64,000 nucleotides of DNA, taken from the NCBI GenBank assembly GCA_964411985.1, contig CAYPNF010000028.1, positions 1 to 64,000 on the forward strand. The letters run 5' to 3'. Within the stretch, counting starts at the first letter, position 1. Each line of letters starts with the position of its first letter. Positions 35,501 through 43,343 of this stretch are shown here, in pieces. Source of the stretch: CAYPNF01 sp964411985. Lineage in GTDB: Bacteria; Verrucomicrobiota; Verrucomicrobiia; Limisphaerales; J093. Below the pieces are notes generated by a model. The model ran no database searches. It was not told the DNA's origin and saw only the letters and a list, made by a program, of their open reading frames with translations. The position numbers and the translations under genes are program-made.

Positions 35501-35769
35501 CCATGCAGGCAGTGACGCTCCTTCCTCGGCAGGATGGCAACACGAATGGATGGATTCGCAGCTACGCTTTGTTCGCAGGCTCCAGTCCCACGAACTGGGG
35601 CGCACCGGTCCTCAGCGGAACCCTGGAGCCAACCAAGGCCGTTAGCCGGATCTCCCTCCCCAGTCCTGTGCAAGGACAGTATCTCCGGTTCCAGGCCCTG
35701 TCCGGATTCGGCGACCAGCCATTCGCCTCCCTGGCGGAACTGGAAGTGGAAGAGACCGCGGTGCCTTGA
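32530..35769 (+). CDS. Secreted GH2-family glycosidase with C-terminal discoidin-like domain
   Basis: 1079 residues with a signal peptide (FLLVSALVVLLPLASPQAA). GH2 layout: a jelly-roll sugar-binding domain (about 28-215, LDLSGTWRFALDP...WYQRSLKIP), an Ig-like domain, then the TIM barrel with acid/base Glu458 in CIGNEFAD and probable nucleophile Glu532 in IAHETGQRP. The C-terminal part (about 930-1075) with EARLAIDGQPSTFWHTAW and YLRFQAL resembles an F5/8 type C (discoidin, CBM32-like) domain. The substrate (beta-galactoside, -glucuronide, -mannoside or other) cannot be told. It is exported and probably acts on glycans outside the cytoplasm. Confidence 0.88.
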   Translation: MSLSAAPFLLVSALVVLLPLASPQAAELDLSGTWRFALDPQDAGLREQWCDRDLAETIHLPGTTDLAGKGHPLDRTKMSYGVDFPYSVFPGVKIPERADERGFLVGDQFYLGAAWYQRSLKIPANWRGKHVRLFLERVLWESRVWIDNRPMGSCDSLVTEHTYDLGVLSPGEHRLTVRVDNRMIHNLGTIGHSYGPETQSRWNGIVGGIRLVATDPVFLRRIHAYPSEDRQSVRIRVETGNATGRQVQGSFRAEIRSRKGKVSVGRSDQAAVLAPGEGQLEWTVPLKASAESWDEFHRNLYRVVVSLSADSGFRDNREISFGFRHIARDKNLIRVNGRQVLLRGTLDCAVYPRTGHPPTSVAEWKRVLGVIQSHGFNHVRYHSWCPPEAAFEAADELGLYLAAETPFWVDGWTMETFSKPKALGGDPAVTDFVRREIRRMSDAYGNHPSFALFCIGNEFADAGTDWKLANDLIAEAKSYDARRLYNASTARRRVAADDFWAHHNARGVGPASTDWDFTGRLPAKDLPVIAHETGQRPVFPDYDTILPKFTGPLKPYNLLRYQAALAEAGMRDQTKQFLKASARFQLLQYKAEQEGVRRTPGYAGYHLLMLNDFTGQSEALVGILDPFWESKGVVTTSEVRQWNAPVVPLAQLPRFTWTSEETLRAQIAVSQFGPTDLKKASVQWALRAPRGVVRAGTLGPTNLLAGAFHPLGEIRVPLAEVRAPAQLELEVVVAKSTNRWPVWVYPPARPEPPNPEILVTPVADDSMWEALRAGRRVLLLAHGFKGTNTATTGFESVYWSAGWWGDRFSSLGILCDPKHPGLALFPNDGVSDWQWKDLVQGATTFDLSGAPKGYRPMVQPVPDFHFNRLLGHVFETRVGEGRLMVCGYDLQTKLETRHAARQFRASLMAYLSSQAFQPKQELPARFLQELLQPPTMVRLGAKLLSYDSESSENEARLAIDGQPSTFWHTAWTESQPPYPHELVIGFKRPISMQAVTLLPRQDGNTNGWIRSYALFAGSSPTNWGAPVLSGTLEPTKAVSRISLPSPVQGQYLRFQALSGFGDQPFASLAELEVEETAVP

Positions 35770-35882
35770 GCCGGCTGTCCGTCCCCGGTCCCCTGAGTTC
35801 ACCCGCCATTACCGAGAAAGACGAATCGACCTCTTCCTGGAAGTGGTTGCGAGCGAGTGTTTTGTCTACTCATGGCGCTGAT

Positions 35883-35912
35883 TCGACAAATGGCACAAGC
35901 AGGGGTTATATT
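35883..35912 (+). promoter_or_regulatory. Promoter of the LamG protein gene, short leader
   Basis: TCGACA (35883-35888, 5 of 6), 18 bases, TATATT (35907-35912). The start would be near 35919, giving a leader of about eight bases before ATG 35927 without a Shine-Dalgarno sequence. Confidence 0.45.
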
Positions 35913-35926
35913 CTATCCTAACCACT

Positions 35927-36868
35927 ATGAAAGAGACTCCAAACACCACAATAGCCTTTGGAAGGCAGTGTCGCCGGGCGAGGTCTCTCGCTCTGCTGAG
36001 TGCCTTCATCACTGTGTTTCTCGCGACCTTGCCGACGGCTGGGCAGAATGAGGGTTTTTCGATCCTTTCGCTGAGCGGTAACGGCCTGCTGACCTGGACC
36101 AACCACCCTCCGGCGGCATCCTACCGCATCGAATGGGCACCAACTGCCACCGGCCCTTGGTCGAAATCCTGGGAGGGCCTAAGTCAGATTCCGGCGACGG
36201 GCACTCTCTACTCGGTTGCGGTACCGATGTTCTACCGAGTCGCGGCTATCATTCCGACTAACACGCTGGTGATTCATGGTGATGGCACGAACGGGTCACT
36301 CACCATCCGCGACGAGGCGGGGCATGCGATACGACGCTTCGGCGATACTCATGTGTCCACCGCCCAGAGCAAACTGGGTGGTGCCAGCCTCCGATTCGAT
36401 GGCGACTGGGATTACGTTGCCAGTAACATGAGCCCTGATTGGGGATTCGGTTCGGGTGATTTTACGGTGGATATGTGGGTGAACTTCGCTGCGGCGCCTA
36501 CGACAACCCACCTGGTGGGCCAGCATACCTCAGGCGTCTACACCGAATGGTGCATGATCTACCAGGGAGGACTGAGCTTCTTGATCAATGGCCTGGTGGC
36601 CGTTTCGAGTCCGTGGACCCCGTCACCGGGCACCTGGTATCACGTGGCCGCCACGCGTCAGGCTGGCACCTTGCGTCTGTTTATCGACGGCGTGCTCAAA
36701 GGCTCTGCGTCCAACACGGTCAACATTGCTAGTGGACGTGATCTCACGATCGGTTCGACCGATAACCAGAAGTTGTTCTTGAACGGCTACCTGGATGAGA
36801 TCCGGATCTGCAAGGGCACCGCTTGGTGGACGGACGACTTTACTCCGCCCGAAGCTCCCTACGAATAG
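35927..36868 (+). CDS. Secreted LamG (concanavalin-like) domain protein
   Basis: 313 residues with a signal peptide (LALLSAFITVFLATLPTAGQ). About residues 45-105 form a short FYR-type module (LLTWTNHPPAASYRIEW...MFYRV). Residues about 110-305 form a LamG/concanavalin A-like domain: LRFDGDWDYVA, GDFTVDMWVNF, WYHVAATRQAGTLRLFIDGV and GYLDEIRICKGTAWW. It has no catalytic signature and probably binds carbohydrate outside the cell. In this protein the FYR module is N-terminal, unlike the other cases in the window. Confidence 0.85.
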   Translation: MKETPNTTIAFGRQCRRARSLALLSAFITVFLATLPTAGQNEGFSILSLSGNGLLTWTNHPPAASYRIEWAPTATGPWSKSWEGLSQIPATGTLYSVAVPMFYRVAAIIPTNTLVIHGDGTNGSLTIRDEAGHAIRRFGDTHVSTAQSKLGGASLRFDGDWDYVASNMSPDWGFGSGDFTVDMWVNFAAAPTTTHLVGQHTSGVYTEWCMIYQGGLSFLINGLVAVSSPWTPSPGTWYHVAATRQAGTLRLFIDGVLKGSASNTVNIASGRDLTIGSTDNQKLFLNGYLDEIRICKGTAWWTDDFTPPEAPYE

Positions 36869-36955
36869 ACATATCACCCCAAGAGTCCTGGTTTCGTCGC
36901 ACACCTCACCGTTGTGCAAGGGTCACGGAATGCGTGAAGTTGTCAGTGCCTCCTC

Positions 36956-37173
36956 CCGTACCGCAGGCTGCCTCGCCTGCTGTTTCGCGGGTTGCCAACC
37001 CGCCTCGTGAACAACAGCGAAAGGCCAGCCGACTGGGCAGTCGGCGACACGGCAGGCAAGGCTGCCTGCGGTACTCGTATCGCGGGTTGCCCAACCCGCC
37101 TCGTGCATGGAAAGCGGAAGGCCCAGCCGACTCGGCAGTCGGCGATACAGCAGGCAAGGCTGCCTGCGGCACG
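36956..37173. repeat. Palindrome-rich repeat array (two 95-bp units plus inverted end)
   Basis: Two tandem units (36986-37080 and 37081-about 37173) each carry three palindromes. These are a GCGGGTTG-CAACCCGC type, GCCGACT-AGTCGGC, and a GCAGGC...TGCCTGC type. At the left edge 36956-36981 is an imperfect inverted copy of the last palindrome (37148-37173; 3 mismatches in 26 by eye), so the whole array is bounded by inverted ends. It lies in the 338-base gap between the LamG gene and rlmN, whose 3' ends face each other. It may be a REP/BIME-like element and could terminate transcription from both sides. No CRISPR-like spacers are present. Confidence 0.7.
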
Positions 37174-37206
37174 GCCTTCAGCCCGTGACTGGCGCCCTGA
37201 GTGCAC

Positions 37207-38238
37207 CTACCTCCCCGCTAGCATGCCGCAGGCCGCGCGGATGTCTTGCCCGCCGCTGTAGCGCCTTGAGACCGGCATATGGAGGTGGCGGCGCAAGGCA
37301 TCCCGGAAGTGGTTGAGTTCCGCCTCCGACGGGGGAGAGTACCGGCCGGTAGGGTCATTCACGTCGATGAGGTTGAGTTTGACGGGAAGTCCCTCCGTCA
37401 AAAGGGCGAGTTCGATTGCATCCTTCTCGCCGGTGTTGACTCCCGAGATCATGGTCCAGGCGAGCGTGACCCTTTCGCCAGTGGCTTCGTGGTATTCCCG
37501 CAGGGCCATCATCAGGTCCAAGGTTGGGTGGGCTTTTTCCACCGGGAGGAGTTCCCTGCGCATGGCTGGGTTTGCTGAGGTCAGCGAGACCACGAGTCGA
37601 GCGGCTTGCTTTTCTGCAGTGAAACGCTGGATGCCAGGGATGATCCCGACAGTGGAAACTGTGATGGCTTTCGCGGAGATCGCCATTCCACAGGGTTCGG
37701 AGAGAATCCGGACTGCGGTCATGACGGCGTCATAGTTCAGGAAAGGCTCCCCCATCCCCATGAACACGACGCCCCGAACCGGATGTGAAGAATCCTTTTG
37801 AACCTGGATGACCTGATCCACGATTTCCCATGGCGCGAGGTTGCGGAGAAAACCCATGCGCCCGGTGGCGCAGAACGCACATCCCAGGGCACACCCGACC
37901 TGAGAACTCACACACACCACGTATTTAGGGTCCTCGGGGCGGTGGAGCAACGGTATGCGGACTGTTTCGAACGGTTTTTCGCCTTCGCCGCGAAAGAGGT
38001 ATTTTGTAAAACCGTCGCTGGGTGAGGTCACCTTGTTCTGAAGCGCGAGATGCGGGATCGCGGTGAGGGCCCGCAATTGGCCTATCAGGGCTGACGAGAA
38101 GCCCGAGCCGGGAATGGGATACTCGCCACGGCGCACTGCGGCCGCGAGTAGCCGACGGGCAGTTGGCAAGGTTATGCCCTGAGGCGCCAGCGATGCGTGT
38201 AATGCATCGGAGGGCTGGTTCTTCAGCAGAATCGGCAC
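37207..38238 (-). CDS. rlmN: RlmN-family 23S rRNA/tRNA adenine-C2 methyltransferase
   Basis: 343 residues. The radical SAM motif is C116-ALG-C120-AF-C123. The methyl-carrying C-terminal cysteine is Cys337 in DIRAACGML. GVVFMGMGEPFLNYD, VSTVGIIPGI and LAWTMISGVN are family signatures. RlmN methylates A2503 of 23S rRNA and A37 of some tRNAs through a methylated cysteine. It starts 12 bases downstream of the CE15 esterase stop on the same strand, so the two may share an mRNA. Cfr is unlikely because no resistance context is present. Confidence 0.9.
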   Translation of the reverse strand: MPILLKNQPSDALHASLAPQGITLPTARRLLAAAVRRGEYPIPGSGFSSALIGQLRALTAIPHLALQNKVTSPSDGFTKYLFRGEGEKPFETVRIPLLHRPEDPKYVVCVSSQVGCALGCAFCATGRMGFLRNLAPWEIVDQVIQVQKDSSHPVRGVVFMGMGEPFLNYDAVMTAVRILSEPCGMAISAKAITVSTVGIIPGIQRFTAEKQAARLVVSLTSANPAMRRELLPVEKAHPTLDLMMALREYHEATGERVTLAWTMISGVNTGEKDAIELALLTEGLPVKLNLIDVNDPTGRYSPPSEAELNHFRDALRRHLHMPVSRRYSGGQDIRAACGMLAGR

Positions 38239-38250
38239 GCTGAGGAGATC

Positions 38251-39552
38251 CTACTTCAAGTGTCGATCCGCAAACGCAATGTACGCTTTCCAATCCTCCA
38301 GCGTAACATCGTGTTTACCGGGACGAAGGAAGTACCCCACCGTGCTGTTCAGGAGTTTTCCGGGTTCAGGCCATTCCTGTTGGGAGATACCGCCTTTTCC
38401 GTGCAGGCGATACACGGGCGATGCTGCCACGCAGGAAAGAAACTCGCCTTTGGGATCCGCCCATTGGTCTTCCGTGGCGCTGTTCACCAACACCGGCCGA
38501 GGGGCGATCAGGGCGATCAGCTCATGCTGGTCGAAGGAGCACTGATCCTCCTTCAGATTGTACTTCTTGTAGTTGTCGCAGAACCAGTGAGGGAAACTGG
38601 TATTCAGGTTATGGATCTGTTCGCCGAAGATTCTGCGGCTGAGAGCAGCTCCGCCGGCACCGGAATCGTTGGAGACCACAATCGCAAATCGCTCGTCCTG
38701 AGCTCCCGCCCACAGCGAGGTTTTGCCTAGTCGGCTATGCCCAATGACCACGACCCGCTTCGCGTTCACGCGAGGGTGGGTGGAGAGGTAGTCCATGGCA
38801 CGGCTGAGCGACCAGGCCCACGCCCCAATTGCGCCCCAGTCCGACGGCCCCCGGGGTGGTGCCAGGGTGCGGACCCCCACCGAGACGGCGCCGTTGTAGT
38901 CGGGTTCCACTTCACAGTAACAGGCTGTGGCGACTCCGTATCCATGTTCCAGGGCGTAGTCGTATTGCCAGCGCCCGGCCTCAGCACCCCGGCCCGACTC
39001 GATCGCCACGTGGTTCGTGATCCCAGCCGCCTTATCGTTTGCCACCCAATGCTTGGGGAGCGGAATATCCGTTTCGGTCGTGGTGGAGTAATTCCCATCG
39101 AAGTTCAAACCAAGAAAGACCGGGACCGCGCGGCGTGCTCCGTTGGGAAGATAGACCAACAACTCCATTTGCGGGCCCTCTTCGCGGCCTGCAAACAGGA
39201 TCCCCACGCGCAGGCGTGTCGCTTTTCCACCGCGAGCGTCCTTCTTCTCCTCGCGCAAGACGAATCGCAGGTTCTCCGGGCGTCCCAAAGGTGTTTTACC
39301 GAACATCTCCGTCTCGAAGGTGCGCATCAGCTCCGGACGCCGCTTTTGTTTCCATGCCTTGGCGCTCTTGACTTGGGTCCCATCTTCGCAGACCAAGGGG
39401 TCGGGCAGGGTGTAGGGGGGTACCTTGGCTTCCTCGTAGTTGGCCGCCGGAGCGGCTCCCAAGGCCTGCAATACGAGGCCTAGTGACAAGGAAACGAGGT
39501 AACCAGCAACCTTGGGTTGAGGCTTTGTCCAAACGCGGAGATCAGGCTTCAT
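38251..39552 (-). CDS. Secreted CE15-family glucuronoyl methylesterase
   Basis: 433 residues with a signal peptide (VSLSLGLVLQALGAAPA). The catalytic serine lies near residue 275 in VVVIGHSRLGKTSLWAGAQD. SNDSGAGGAALSRR and the late His in RPGKHDVTLEDW match CE15 (the family form is GCSRxGK; His replaces Cys here, as known in some bacterial members). The enzyme splits ester bonds between lignin alcohols and 4-O-methyl-glucuronic acid side chains of xylan. This fits the xylan-degrading block 8 kb away. The ATG has GGAGG ten bases upstream. Confidence 0.88.
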   Translation of the reverse strand: MKPDLRVWTKPQPKVAGYLVSLSLGLVLQALGAAPAANYEEAKVPPYTLPDPLVCEDGTQVKSAKAWKQKRRPELMRTFETEMFGKTPLGRPENLRFVLREEKKDARGGKATRLRVGILFAGREEGPQMELLVYLPNGARRAVPVFLGLNFDGNYSTTTETDIPLPKHWVANDKAAGITNHVAIESGRGAEAGRWQYDYALEHGYGVATACYCEVEPDYNGAVSVGVRTLAPPRGPSDWGAIGAWAWSLSRAMDYLSTHPRVNAKRVVVIGHSRLGKTSLWAGAQDERFAIVVSNDSGAGGAALSRRIFGEQIHNLNTSFPHWFCDNYKKYNLKEDQCSFDQHELIALIAPRPVLVNSATEDQWADPKGEFLSCVAASPVYRLHGKGGISQQEWPEPGKLLNSTVGYFLRPGKHDVTLEDWKAYIAFADRHLK

Positions 39553-39684
39553 GGGAGTGATCCTCCAAGCTGCGGCAAGGAATGCAACCCGGAATTTTCA
39601 TCGGGCTGCGGCAGGGTAAGCGAAACAGCAGAGGCCATTGGCCGCCCTAGCCCCTGCTGCCTGAGGTGTGAGTGTCTAGGCGTT

Positions 39685-42600
39685 TTACTGCGCCGGAACC
39701 CGGAGGCGATAGAACTTCTGGGCCTTCCCGCTCACGTCATCGTTCATCGACATCGATCCGTCCTCACCCAGAAAGGTTGGTTTCAACTCGACCCAATGGA
39801 CGAGGTCCGTGGAGACTTCAGCGATGCAAATCTGCCCAGGAGTCCCATTCAGTTGGAGGCTAAGTTGCTGATTGTTCAGCCGGTCGGCGCGAATTCTCGG
39901 AGCCGTCTTCGCGTCAGCTGCACCCGCCTTTTCCCCTCCGGAGACCATAGTCGTCTGACCGTCAAAGGAAGCGCTTCCTATGAACATCCCCGCGCTGGCA
40001 ACACCTGCCGGAGGAGTCACGGTGTAGACCAGTTCTTTGGGGGCGTCGCCCAAGAATGGACCCCAGCGAATCTCCCCTTTTCCTGCCAGAACCGAGCCGT
40101 TTTCATTCACGGCGGAAACCTGCCACCCTGGCGGTAACGACTCCTGCACGGCGTAGGCGGAGACTCCCGTAACGGGTTGGACCGAGATGACGATCGACGC
40201 TGGTTCCCCTGGTGTGAATACACCTGGTCCCAGCCGTAGAGCCTTGCCAAGATTCAACTTAGGATCTTCCGGCTTCACGGGCGCGTTGTTCCAGCAAAGC
40301 GGCGCCTCTCCCCCAGCGGGATCAAACAGGTAATTCTCGCCCCCTTTCCATAACGCTCCTGCGCGGGTTAGATAACTGATGGGCACAGGGCTCGGTCCTA
40401 CAGGCCAAGTGGAGCCATCCTTCCAGGCAGCCGCGTACGCGGTCAATTCCGTGATCGTGATACGATCATCCGCGGAGGAAAGATCGGCTGGATGCCTTCC
40501 CACCACGGATTCCAGGGTTTGGTCCCCGGTAATCGGGAACTCTTTGCCGTCCACCGCGCTTGTTCCCTGAAACACCTGTTTCCCAGCTGCGTCCTGCGGG
40601 ACCGCGACGACATACGTAAGACTCCTGGCCTGATCATCCACGAAAGGACCGAACTTCACACGGCCACTTAGCGGGTCCACTGCGCCGCCGTCGCTCATTT
40701 CACCCACGAGCCAACCCGAAGGCGGAAGATCCTCGACCGCATACGCCCTGCCAGTCGAGGGGGGAGTTGCGCGCAGAACGACCTTCAATTTCTCTCCGGC
40801 AACATAAGCGGGGGGCAGATCGCGTTGCACGAAGGATGCACTGTCGAGCGCACGCACAAGGACTTTGACCGGGGCGGACTCGACCATCTTCCCTTCGGGC
40901 GTGAAGGCTTGTCCCACCAGGACATGCACCCCTTCGGTGGCGCCAATCCATTCCAAGGTAAGCTCCTTGCCCATGGTCTTGCCAATCACCTGGCCATCCG
41001 CCACCACGACCAGCTCGGACATCATTCCGCCGAAAGAGGTTTCTACTCGTACTTTGATGGGTTCGCCCACCATGAACACCGCGCCGTTCTGTGGGCTGAC
41101 CAGGGTTACTGCCGCAGGAACGTCACCCACCACAATCTTCACACTCGAGGAAACTACCGGCTGGCCTTGGGAATCCTTCGCCCGCGCTTGGATCACATGC
41201 GATCCGGCGGTCGCGCCCAGCCACTCGAACGTGTGATTGCGCGGACGGCCGGGGACAATCATATCCTTGGTCAGGATGCGCGAGACGCCCACAAGTTCGT
41301 CGTTCTGGTAGAACTCAACCTCCCGGATCTCGCTCTGAGGATCCACGGCTGTCGCCGCCAGGACGATCGTGGCCCCTACGGGGAAGACCTCCCCTTCTTT
41401 CGGGGCCGTGAGCACCAGGCTTGAAGGTGGGCTGAACTCGGTGATCGTAACGGTGGCCTCCTGCAGGAGCGGATCGATGACGTAAGAATCCGGGAGTGGA
41501 CCAGGGCCAACGCGGGGATCAGGTTCCAGTCTGACCACGACGGTTTCCGGCCCTTCGGGAATCTCATCCGAAAGCGGGAAGACCATGAGTGAAATTGCAG
41601 CTTCGCCTGCAGCAAAATGGAGCGGTGACGGCAAAGCCTTGTAGTCCTGATCGGGTGTGGCTGTGCCTCCGACCGAGCAAAAGACCGTCAAATCCCGCCC
41701 GACATCTCCGGTGCGCTTCACGGTGAATTTCCCGGGGCGAATGCTGCTGAAGAAGATCGGCAGCTCCATTGCGTCAGGTTGGTCCGCCGCGATCGAGATT
41801 ACGGGTAGGCTGTCAGAAGACCCCACCACGATCGAGAGAGGCTTGGACACGACTTTTTGCCCGTTCCCCAGCGCGGTCTGCGCGGTGAGGACATGTTTCC
41901 CTTCGGTTGCACCTTTCCAGGCCAGCCCATGTGTAATGGGTGTGCCTGCGGGAGGAGCCACGAAGAACCAAAGTTCCGAAACACCAATCTGGACGTCATC
42001 CGCAAAAAACTCCATCCGGTTGATGTACCCGTCGGGATCCGTGGCGACGACCGTCATGGTGATCTCCGAGCCGACCGCGAATTGTTCGCCTTCCTGCGGG
42101 GTCACCCATTCCAGCGTCGCCAAGGTGGGCGGTTTGGTGCTGTCATTGATGACCACTTTTGCGGCGGGGGCGGAAGGGTCAATAAGGTAGGAGCCGGCCG
42201 CATCCTGTTTCAACTCGATGGATACTGTTTCCGGTTCCTCGATGAGGGCGTCCTCCGAGGCGAAGACCTCTAGAGTCAGGTTGGCCACGCCTGGCGGAAA
42301 CTCTACTGCCTCAGGCAGCGCTTTGTAATCCAGGCCGGGTAGCGCCGAACCTCCGACGCCCAGGAACACCCTGAGCGGTTCTTTGGCGTTGCCCGTGCGG
42401 GAAAGCTCGAAAGCTCCAGGAATCACTCGGATCAACGGGGATGGCTCACTCGTCCAGGCAGTCTTTGCTACGACGGAGACTATGACAAGCTCGGACACCG
42501 TTTCGGGGAACCCTACCAACTCCAAGTCGAAGCTCAGATCGGAACTGGTGATGCTGGACTGGTGAACCTCTACCGCCACCGTGTTGCGCCCAGGCAGTAG

Positions 42601-43119
42601 TGCAGATCCGTCCAAGTCAAATGGGTAAAACGTGTTTTCGCCGGTGCCCACCGATTCCACGGCCAGAGTATCCGGTTCCACCATCTTGGCTGGAAGGTTG
42701 TCCCGCAGGATTTCCTTGCCGTTGAGATACAGGGCGGCACCATCGTCCCGCAACAGCTTGACCAGAAGCCTCTTGTAAGCAGGCTTTAGCCCGGCATCGA
42801 AGGAAGCCCGGAAATAGGAGGTGATCGTCCGCGGGGTGGTGCTGGGGAGGACCGTCACTTCGTCCCCGTCGCCGAAACCAAGCTGCGCCTTGCCCAAGGC
42901 CCACTTGGAGTCGTCAAAATCCGCGAACATCCAAGTCGTCCCGGGGTATTCGCCGGTCGCCAGGTACTTCCACTCGGCTCCTTTGGGTAGGAGCGTCGTC
43001 CCCTCCGTCGGAATCTCCCCGGAAAGAGCCGGCTTCTGGGCGACGATCATCAGAGCCAACAGGGATAGGGTGCGCACCCACGCGAGGCCAAGGTCAGAAA
43101 TCGATCTAAGCGTGTTCAT
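39685..43119 (-). CDS. Large secreted Calx-beta/Ig-like domain protein with FYR C-terminus
   Basis: About 1144 residues from ATG 43119 (MNTLRSISDLGLAWVRTLSLLALMIV, signal peptide). An ATG at 43167 is possible and sits 12 bases from the predicted start of transcription. After an N-terminal beta-sandwich (about 40-200, LYLNGKEILRDNLP) there are two Calx-beta-like domains (AGLDYKALPEAVEF...; PDQDYKALPSPLHF...) alternating with about four Ig-like repeats of the type PxxGxxFxVGxxI...VEFYxxDxxxG. The last 60 residues have the STDLVHW...KFYRLRV pattern of the FYR module. It is probably a cell-surface or secreted adhesin-like protein that binds calcium. Confidence 0.85.
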   Translation of the reverse strand: MNTLRSISDLGLAWVRTLSLLALMIVAQKPALSGEIPTEGTTLLPKGAEWKYLATGEYPGTTWMFADFDDSKWALGKAQLGFGDGDEVTVLPSTTPRTITSYFRASFDAGLKPAYKRLLVKLLRDDGAALYLNGKEILRDNLPAKMVEPDTLAVESVGTGENTFYPFDLDGSALLPGRNTVAVEVHQSSITSSDLSFDLELVGFPETVSELVIVSVVAKTAWTSEPSPLIRVIPGAFELSRTGNAKEPLRVFLGVGGSALPGLDYKALPEAVEFPPGVANLTLEVFASEDALIEEPETVSIELKQDAAGSYLIDPSAPAAKVVINDSTKPPTLATLEWVTPQEGEQFAVGSEITMTVVATDPDGYINRMEFFADDVQIGVSELWFFVAPPAGTPITHGLAWKGATEGKHVLTAQTALGNGQKVVSKPLSIVVGSSDSLPVISIAADQPDAMELPIFFSSIRPGKFTVKRTGDVGRDLTVFCSVGGTATPDQDYKALPSPLHFAAGEAAISLMVFPLSDEIPEGPETVVVRLEPDPRVGPGPLPDSYVIDPLLQEATVTITEFSPPSSLVLTAPKEGEVFPVGATIVLAATAVDPQSEIREVEFYQNDELVGVSRILTKDMIVPGRPRNHTFEWLGATAGSHVIQARAKDSQGQPVVSSSVKIVVGDVPAAVTLVSPQNGAVFMVGEPIKVRVETSFGGMMSELVVVADGQVIGKTMGKELTLEWIGATEGVHVLVGQAFTPEGKMVESAPVKVLVRALDSASFVQRDLPPAYVAGEKLKVVLRATPPSTGRAYAVEDLPPSGWLVGEMSDGGAVDPLSGRVKFGPFVDDQARSLTYVVAVPQDAAGKQVFQGTSAVDGKEFPITGDQTLESVVGRHPADLSSADDRITITELTAYAAAWKDGSTWPVGPSPVPISYLTRAGALWKGGENYLFDPAGGEAPLCWNNAPVKPEDPKLNLGKALRLGPGVFTPGEPASIVISVQPVTGVSAYAVQESLPPGWQVSAVNENGSVLAGKGEIRWGPFLGDAPKELVYTVTPPAGVASAGMFIGSASFDGQTTMVSGGEKAGAADAKTAPRIRADRLNNQQLSLQLNGTPGQICIAEVSTDLVHWVELKPTFLGEDGSMSMNDDVSGKAQKFYRLRVPAQ

Positions 43120-43185
43120 AAACTGAGACGGAGCTTCCGAAGGACGTAACGAATGTAGCATAACCATGGTTCCAAAGCAATGTTG

Positions 43186-43214
43186 ACTGTACTACAACAG
43201 CCATACAGTGTCAA
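43186..43214 (-). promoter_or_regulatory. Promoter with overlapping inverted repeat for the Calx-beta gene
   Basis: On the minus strand: TTGACA (43214-43209), 17 bases, TACAGT (43191-43186). The forward strand of the same segment begins TTGACT and ends GTCAA, so the two boxes form an imperfect inverted repeat that a dimeric regulator could bind. Transcription would start near 43179. Confidence 0.55.
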
Positions 43215-43343
43215 GCGAGTCCTGGGCGACCTTGCTGAAGCAAGGCTCCCAACCTACTTAGGGTATTGGAGGAATAGAATCAGCTTGGGGAGAATCTGTT
43301 TGCGCCTCCAGGATGTCCGCCCGTAGAATCTCCAGAGGAAGCC

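Noticed and set aside
36956..37173. Possible CRISPR array
   Set aside because: There are only two long units without unique spacers, and no cas genes are nearby.
36906..37261. Several overlapping short frames on both strands
   Set aside because: They are translations of the palindromic repeat array and share repeated peptide pieces.
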